DNA of 51,207 nt from an uncultured Collinsella sp. (lineage in GTDB: Bacteria; Actinomycetota; Coriobacteriia; Coriobacteriales; Coriobacteriaceae). The notes under the pieces are model-generated. The model ran no database searches, was not told the DNA's origin, and was given only the letters and a program-made list of their open reading frames with translations. The DNA is taken from positions 1 through 51,207 of the forward strand of contig UROC01000008.1 of assembly GCA_900549345.1 (NCBI GenBank). The letters run 5' to 3'. Positions 47,231-51,207 of this stretch are shown piece by piece (position 1 is the first letter of the stretch; each line of letters opens with the position of its first letter). The translations under genes and the position numbers were made by a program.

Positions 47231-50230
47231 ATGAGCGACATCATGAGGCCGATCCCGTTTTCGCAGCTGATGAACTGGATCATCGAGGAGCACAAGACCC
47301 AGGACGCCATCTTTGGCGTGCGTAAGATGGTCACGACCAACCAGGAGGGTGCGCTTCCCATTTTTGACGAGCGCATCGAGACTCCGTTTGGCCCGGCTGC
47401 CGGTCCCAATACGCAGCTGGCCCAGAACATCGTGGCATCCTATGTGGCTGGTTCCCGCTTCTTTGAGCTCAAGACCGTCCAGGTTATGGACGGCGAGGAG
47501 CTCTCCAAGTGCGTCAACAAGCCCTGCATCGTGGCTCAGGACGAGTGCTACAACTGCGAGTGGTCGACCGAGCTCGAGGTTCCGCAGGCATTTGCCGAGT
47601 ACGTGAAGGCATGGTTTGCCTGCCACCTGATCGCTCGCGAGTACGGTCTGGGCAGCCCGGACGGCTTTGTCTTCAACATGTCGGTGGGCTATGACCTGGA
47701 GGGCATTAAGAGCCCCAAGGTCGACGCGTACATCGAGGGCATGAAGGACGCCAGCGGCTCCGACGTCTGGAACGAGTGCCGCGCATGGGCACTCGCCAAC
47801 CTGGACAAGTTTGAGCATGTCGACGCTGCGTTTGTCGAGTCCATCCCGGCGCGCGTCTCCAACTCCATCACCGAGTCTACCCTGCACGGCTGCCCGCCTG
47901 CCGAGATCGAGCGCATCGCGACCTACCTCATCACCGAGAAGGGCCTTAACACCTACATCAAGTGTAACCCCACGCTGTTGGGCTATGAGTTTGCCCGCCA
48001 GCGCCTCAACGAGCTGGGCTTTGATTACATCGTCTTTGATGACACGCACTTCCGCGAGGATCTGCAGTGGGCCGATGCCGTGCCCATGTTCGAGCGCCTG
48101 ATTGCCCTGTGCGCCGAGCGCGGTCTGGAGTTTGGCGTCAAGCTGACCAACACGTTCCCCGTCGACGTGACGAGGAACGAGCTGCCTTCCACCGAGATGT
48201 ACATGTCCGGCCGTTCGCTGTTCTCGCTGACCATCGAGGCCGCCCGCCGCATTACCGAGCAGTTCGATGGCAAGCTGCGCATCAGCTACTCCGGCGGTGC
48301 CACGGTCTACAACATCCGTGCCTTGTATGACGCCGGCATTTGGCCCGTCACCCTGGCGACCGACGTGCTCAAGCCCGGTGGCTACGAGCGCTTTAGCCAG
48401 ATGGCCGGCGAGTTTACCGATCTGGACGGCAAGCCGTTCGCGGGCGTCTCTCTCGAGGCCGTGACCGCGATCCAGACCGACTCACTCACCAACCCGCTCT
48501 ACAAGAAGCCGCTGCGTCCGCTGCCCGACCGCAAGGTCGCTGGCAAGAGCCCGCTTTCCGACTGCTTTACCACGCCGTGCCGTACGAGCTGCCCCATCCA
48601 GCAGGATATCCCTGCCTATCTGGCGGCTGTTGACGAGGGCCGCTACGAGGACGCGCTCAACATCATCATCGAGCGCAACGCCCTGCCGTTCATTACCGGT
48701 ACCATCTGCCCGCATCCCTGCGGCCGTGCCTGCGAGCGTGCATTCTACGAGCCCGAGGGCGCCCAGATTCGCGCCAGCAAGCTCAAGGCCGCCCGCGAGG
48801 CCATGACCGCCGTGCTGCCCAAGCTGCGCGCCCAGGCCATTGCCAACGACGCCGAGCGCAACGTTGCCGTTATCGGCGGCGGCCCGGCCGGCCTGGCGAC
48901 GGCGTTCTTCCTGACGCGCGCCGGCGTGCCCGTCACTATCTTCGAGGCCCGCGATTCGCTCGGCGGCGTGGTCCGTCACGTGATCCCCGAGTTCCGTATC
49001 GCCAGCGACGATATCTCCCACGATGCCGAGCTCTGCCTGGCCTTTGGCGCCAAGGTTCAGCTTAACGCCCGCGTGGAGTCCATTGACGAGCTCAAGGCCC
49101 AGGGCTTTACCGACGTGGTCGTGGCCACCGGTGCCTGGATGCCCGGCTCTGCGGGCTTGGGCGAGGGCGCCGAGCTCGACGTGCTGGAGTTCCTCGAGGC
49201 CGCCAAGAAGGGCGAGAAACTCGAGCTGGGCGAGGACGTCGTGGTCATCGGCGCCGGCAACACCGCCATGGACGCGGCCCGCGTGGCCAAGCGCCTGGCT
49301 GGCGTGAAGAACGTGCGCCTGGTGTATCGCCGCACCAAGAAGCAAATGCCCGCCGACGAGGAAGAGCTCGATCTTGCTCTTGCTGACGGCGTTGAGTTCT
49401 GCGAGCTGCTGGCGCCCAAGGTACTCAACGGCGCCGTGCTGACCTGCGACGTTATGGAGCTTGGCGAGCCGGATGCAAGCGGTCGTCGCAGCCCCGTCGC
49501 CACGGGCGAGACCGTCGAGCTTTCCGCCACCACGGTGATTTGCGCCGTGGGCGAGGGCATCGATGCCAGCCTGTACGATGCCGCGGGCGTCGAGCACGAC
49601 CGTCGCGGCCGCCTTGCCGCCATCTCCACCGGCGTCGAGGGCATTTGGGCTGCCGGTGACTGCCGCCGCGGTCCTGCCACCGTGGTCGAGGCTATCGCCG
49701 ACGCCGCCGAGGTCGCCCGTGCCATTGCCGGCGTGGACTTTAACAAGTACGCCGACTGCAACGAGCAGGCCGGTCGCGAGGACACCTGCTACGAGCGCAA
49801 GGGGTCGCTATGCCGCGACAAGCGCAATTGCACCAAGACCCGCTGCCTGGGCTGCGGCTCGGTGTGCGAGGTCTGCTGCGACGTGTGCCCCAACCGCGCC
49901 AACGTGGCAATTAAGGTGCCGGGCCTGGCCAAGCATCAGGTCGTCCATGTCGACGGCATGTGCAACGAGTGCGGCAACTGCGCCGTGTTCTGCCCCTACC
50001 AGGAGGGTCGTCCCTACAAGGACAAGCTCACCCTGTTCTGGAGCGATCAGGACATGGAGAACTCCGAGAACGAGGGCTTCCTGGCCGTGGACGAGGACCA
50101 CTTTAAGGTTCGCGTCGCCGGCACGGTCCGCACCGTCTCGGTCGATGCCGTCAACACCGGTCTGCCCGAGGCCGTCCGCCTGACCATCAAGGCCGTGCGC
50201 GACAGCTATCCGTATCTCCTTAAGAAATAG
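47231..50230 (+). CDS. ygfK: YgfK, putative selenate reductase / purine-cluster FAD Fe-S oxidoreductase
   Basis: YgfK is a large flavo-iron-sulfur protein found with ssnA and molybdenum hydroxylases. The 999 residues have a DHOD-like TIM barrel (about 1-420), then CRTSCPIQQDIPAYL and CPHPCGRACE (Fe-S), a GltD-type FAD/NAD domain (VAVIGGGPAGLATAFF at about 550; VVVIGAGNTAMDAARVAKRL), and a Cys-rich C terminus including CNECGNCAVFCPYQEG. ATG 47231 follows GAGAGGAG. Function in purine breakdown is inferred from gene neighbourhood and recent work on gut purine degradation, not proved here. Confidence 0.88.
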   Translation: MSDIMRPIPFSQLMNWIIEEHKTQDAIFGVRKMVTTNQEGALPIFDERIETPFGPAAGPNTQLAQNIVASYVAGSRFFELKTVQVMDGEELSKCVNKPCIVAQDECYNCEWSTELEVPQAFAEYVKAWFACHLIAREYGLGSPDGFVFNMSVGYDLEGIKSPKVDAYIEGMKDASGSDVWNECRAWALANLDKFEHVDAAFVESIPARVSNSITESTLHGCPPAEIERIATYLITEKGLNTYIKCNPTLLGYEFARQRLNELGFDYIVFDDTHFREDLQWADAVPMFERLIALCAERGLEFGVKLTNTFPVDVTRNELPSTEMYMSGRSLFSLTIEAARRITEQFDGKLRISYSGGATVYNIRALYDAGIWPVTLATDVLKPGGYERFSQMAGEFTDLDGKPFAGVSLEAVTAIQTDSLTNPLYKKPLRPLPDRKVAGKSPLSDCFTTPCRTSCPIQQDIPAYLAAVDEGRYEDALNIIIERNALPFITGTICPHPCGRACERAFYEPEGAQIRASKLKAAREAMTAVLPKLRAQAIANDAERNVAVIGGGPAGLATAFFLTRAGVPVTIFEARDSLGGVVRHVIPEFRIASDDISHDAELCLAFGAKVQLNARVESIDELKAQGFTDVVVATGAWMPGSAGLGEGAELDVLEFLEAAKKGEKLELGEDVVVIGAGNTAMDAARVAKRLAGVKNVRLVYRRTKKQMPADEEELDLALADGVEFCELLAPKVLNGAVLTCDVMELGEPDASGRRSPVATGETVELSATTVICAVGEGIDASLYDAAGVEHDRRGRLAAISTGVEGIWAAGDCRRGPATVVEAIADAAEVARAIAGVDFNKYADCNEQAGREDTCYERKGSLCRDKRNCTKTRCLGCGSVCEVCCDVCPNRANVAIKVPGLAKHQVVHVDGMCNECGNCAVFCPYQEGRPYKDKLTLFWSDQDMENSENEGFLAVDEDHFKVRVAGTVRTVSVDAVNTGLPEAVRLTIKAVRDSYPYLLKK

Positions 50231-50241
50231 GCGAGTCTCTT

Positions 50242-50721
50242 ATGGCCAAATCCATTCAACATAACGTGGCCTACGTTGCCTGCGGAAGCGGTTGCGCCTC
50301 CGCAGGCGGCGACGCCCGCTGCAGCGAAGGCTGCATTGGCTGTGGCGCCTGTGTCACGGCCTGTCCCCACGGCGCCATTGCACTGATTGATGGCATCGCC
50401 CGCGTGGACCGCTCCAAGTGCACGGGCTGTGGCCTGTGCGGCATGGCGTGCCCGCAGCGCGTGATTGCCTTTGTTCCCGGCTACCAGAACATCCTGGTGC
50501 GCTGTAACAACACCGACAAGGGTGCCATCGCCCGCAAGATTTGCGACACGAGCTGCATCGGTTGCGGCATGTGCGCCAAAAAATGCCCTGCCGGCGCTAT
50601 CCGCATCGAGGACAACTGTGCCCACATCGACGGTGCGGACTGCCTGTCGTGCGGCATGTGCGCCGTCGTTTGCCCGCATGGCGCCATCCACGACCGCACC
50701 GGCATCGCCGCCGGCGTGTAG
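50242..50721 (+). CDS. Four-cluster ferredoxin-like protein
   Basis: The 159 residues have four C-x2-C-x2-C-x3-C motifs (CIGCGACVTACP, CTGCGLCGMACP, CIGCGMCAKKCP, CLSCGMCAVVCP), enough for four 4Fe-4S clusters, in a layout like the RnfB C terminus. It probably shuttles electrons between YgfK and a hydroxylase. It starts at ATG 50242, 11 bases after ygfK. Confidence 0.9.
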   Translation: MAKSIQHNVAYVACGSGCASAGGDARCSEGCIGCGACVTACPHGAIALIDGIARVDRSKCTGCGLCGMACPQRVIAFVPGYQNILVRCNNTDKGAIARKICDTSCIGCGMCAKKCPAGAIRIEDNCAHIDGADCLSCGMCAVVCPHGAIHDRTGIAAGV

Positions 50722-50733
50722 AAGGGAATCACC

Positions 50734-51138
50734 ATGGCACAGGAATTCACTTTTACCGTTAACGGCGTCGAGCACACGACGACCCAAAACAAACCGCTGC
50801 TGCGCTACCTGCGCGACGACCTGCACATCCATTCCGCCAAGGACGGCTGCTCCGAGGGTGCTTGCGGCACCTGCACCATTCATGTGGACGGTGCGGCCGT
50901 CAAGGCCTGCGTGCTGACCACCGCCCTTGCCGCCGGCCGCAACATCGTGACTGTCGAGGGCCTGCCCGAGGACGTGCGCGAGGCCTTTGTGTACGCCTTT
51001 GGCGCCGTGGGCGCCGTGCAGTGCGGTTTTTGCATCCCCGGTATGGTCATGGCAGGCGCGGCGCTGATCGCCGAGGACCCCGAGCCCACCGAGGAGCAGA
51101 TCAAGTACATGAGCTCCTGGAACTTCGAGACGCTGTAG
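50734..51138 (+). CDS. Xanthine-dehydrogenase-type 2Fe-2S subunit, C-terminally truncated
   Basis: The small subunit of molybdenum hydroxylases holds two 2Fe-2S clusters. The 134 residues keep the N-terminal cluster (CSEGACGTCTIHVDG) and the start of the second (GAVQCGFCIPGMVMAG), but after PTEEQIKYMSS the chain ends in WNFETL. The normal GNLCRCTGY end with two more Cys is missing, so the second cluster cannot assemble normally. The partner molybdopterin subunit is also absent. Probably non-functional, or a fusion point from a deletion. Confidence 0.8.
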   Translation: MAQEFTFTVNGVEHTTTQNKPLLRYLRDDLHIHSAKDGCSEGACGTCTIHVDGAAVKACVLTTALAAGRNIVTVEGLPEDVREAFVYAFGAVGAVQCGFCIPGMVMAGAALIAEDPEPTEEQIKYMSSWNFETL

Positions 51139-51170
51139 GATCAGACGAGGGATCGCCCTTTCCTGCAGGT

Positions 51171-51207
51171 AAAGAACCCGGTGCATGACGCATCGGGTTC
51201 TTTTTTT
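51171..51207 (+). terminator. Rho-independent terminator ending the purine cluster
   Basis: AAAGAACCCG (51171-51180) pairs with CGGGTTCTTT (51194-51203), and T continues to the window end. Confidence 0.9.

Overview
The window looks like a gut actinobacterium of the class Coriobacteriia, most probably Collinsella or a close relative. The evidence is high G+C with C/G-ending codons, actinobacterial-style ribosomal proteins, a Firmicutes-like type II fatty-acid operon with FabK, mannose-family PTS genes, cytoplasmic sulfatases and an ygfK/ssnA purine-catabolism cluster. This is recognised from protein motifs and gene order only, so the genus is an inference.

Layout. (1) 1-430: the last 55 bases of an IS110-family element whose second copy lies at about 35157-36718, then a large palindrome and the str promoter. 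(2) 431-3906: rpsL-rpsG-fusA-rpsJ, closed by a strong terminator; tuf is missing and rpsJ is cut off from the rest of the S10 operon. (3) 3961-14086: birA divergent from fabH-acpP-fabK-fabD-fabG-fabF-accB-fabZ-accC-accDA, the complete elongation and malonyl-CoA machinery; the shared promoter region has a doubled palindromic operator. (4) 14127-17305: a sugar PTS EIIC gene broken by an amber stop, a cation-efflux (CDF) transporter and a histidine-phosphatase-family gene. (5) 17291-28907: an 11.6-kb accessory island bracketed by 62-bp direct repeats (60/62 identical) that overlap the 3' end of the phosphatase gene. It carries an AgaS remnant, two DeoR regulators, a four-gene mannose-family PTS, two formylglycine-type sulfatases lacking signal peptides, their radical-SAM maturase, an anchored helical-repeat protein, a broken permease and an intact TSUP exporter. 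I read it as a system for importing sulfated (amino)sugars, removing sulfate in the cytoplasm and exporting the anion.

(6) 29222-35070: rplC-rplD-rplW-rplB-rpsS-rplV-rpsC-rplP-rpmC-rpsQ-rplN-rplX, ending in a terminator instead of continuing to rplE. Two internal gaps hold structured leaders. (7) 35081-36718: repeats and an IS110/IS1111-type element with a candidate bridge-RNA region. (8) 37015-42355: a Gfo/Idh oxidoreductase with a DeoR regulator, a three-unit hairpin repeat array, and a pseudouridine synthase with a U32 peptidase-family RNA-modification protein. (9) 42654-51207: ridA, a YheO-type regulator, then a purine-catabolism cluster (NCS2 permease, ssnA, ygfK, polyferredoxin, xanthine-dehydrogenase-type 2Fe-2S subunit). 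Here the permease 5' end is frameshifted and the last gene is truncated, so the cluster appears to be decaying or assembled wrongly.

The parts most worth checking are the direct-repeat-bounded sulfated-sugar island, the three-way split of the str/S10/spc cluster between direct IS110 copies, the unrecognised repeat arrays at 19406-19459 and 38951-39156, and the damaged purine operon. No rRNA, tRNA or CRISPR was found.
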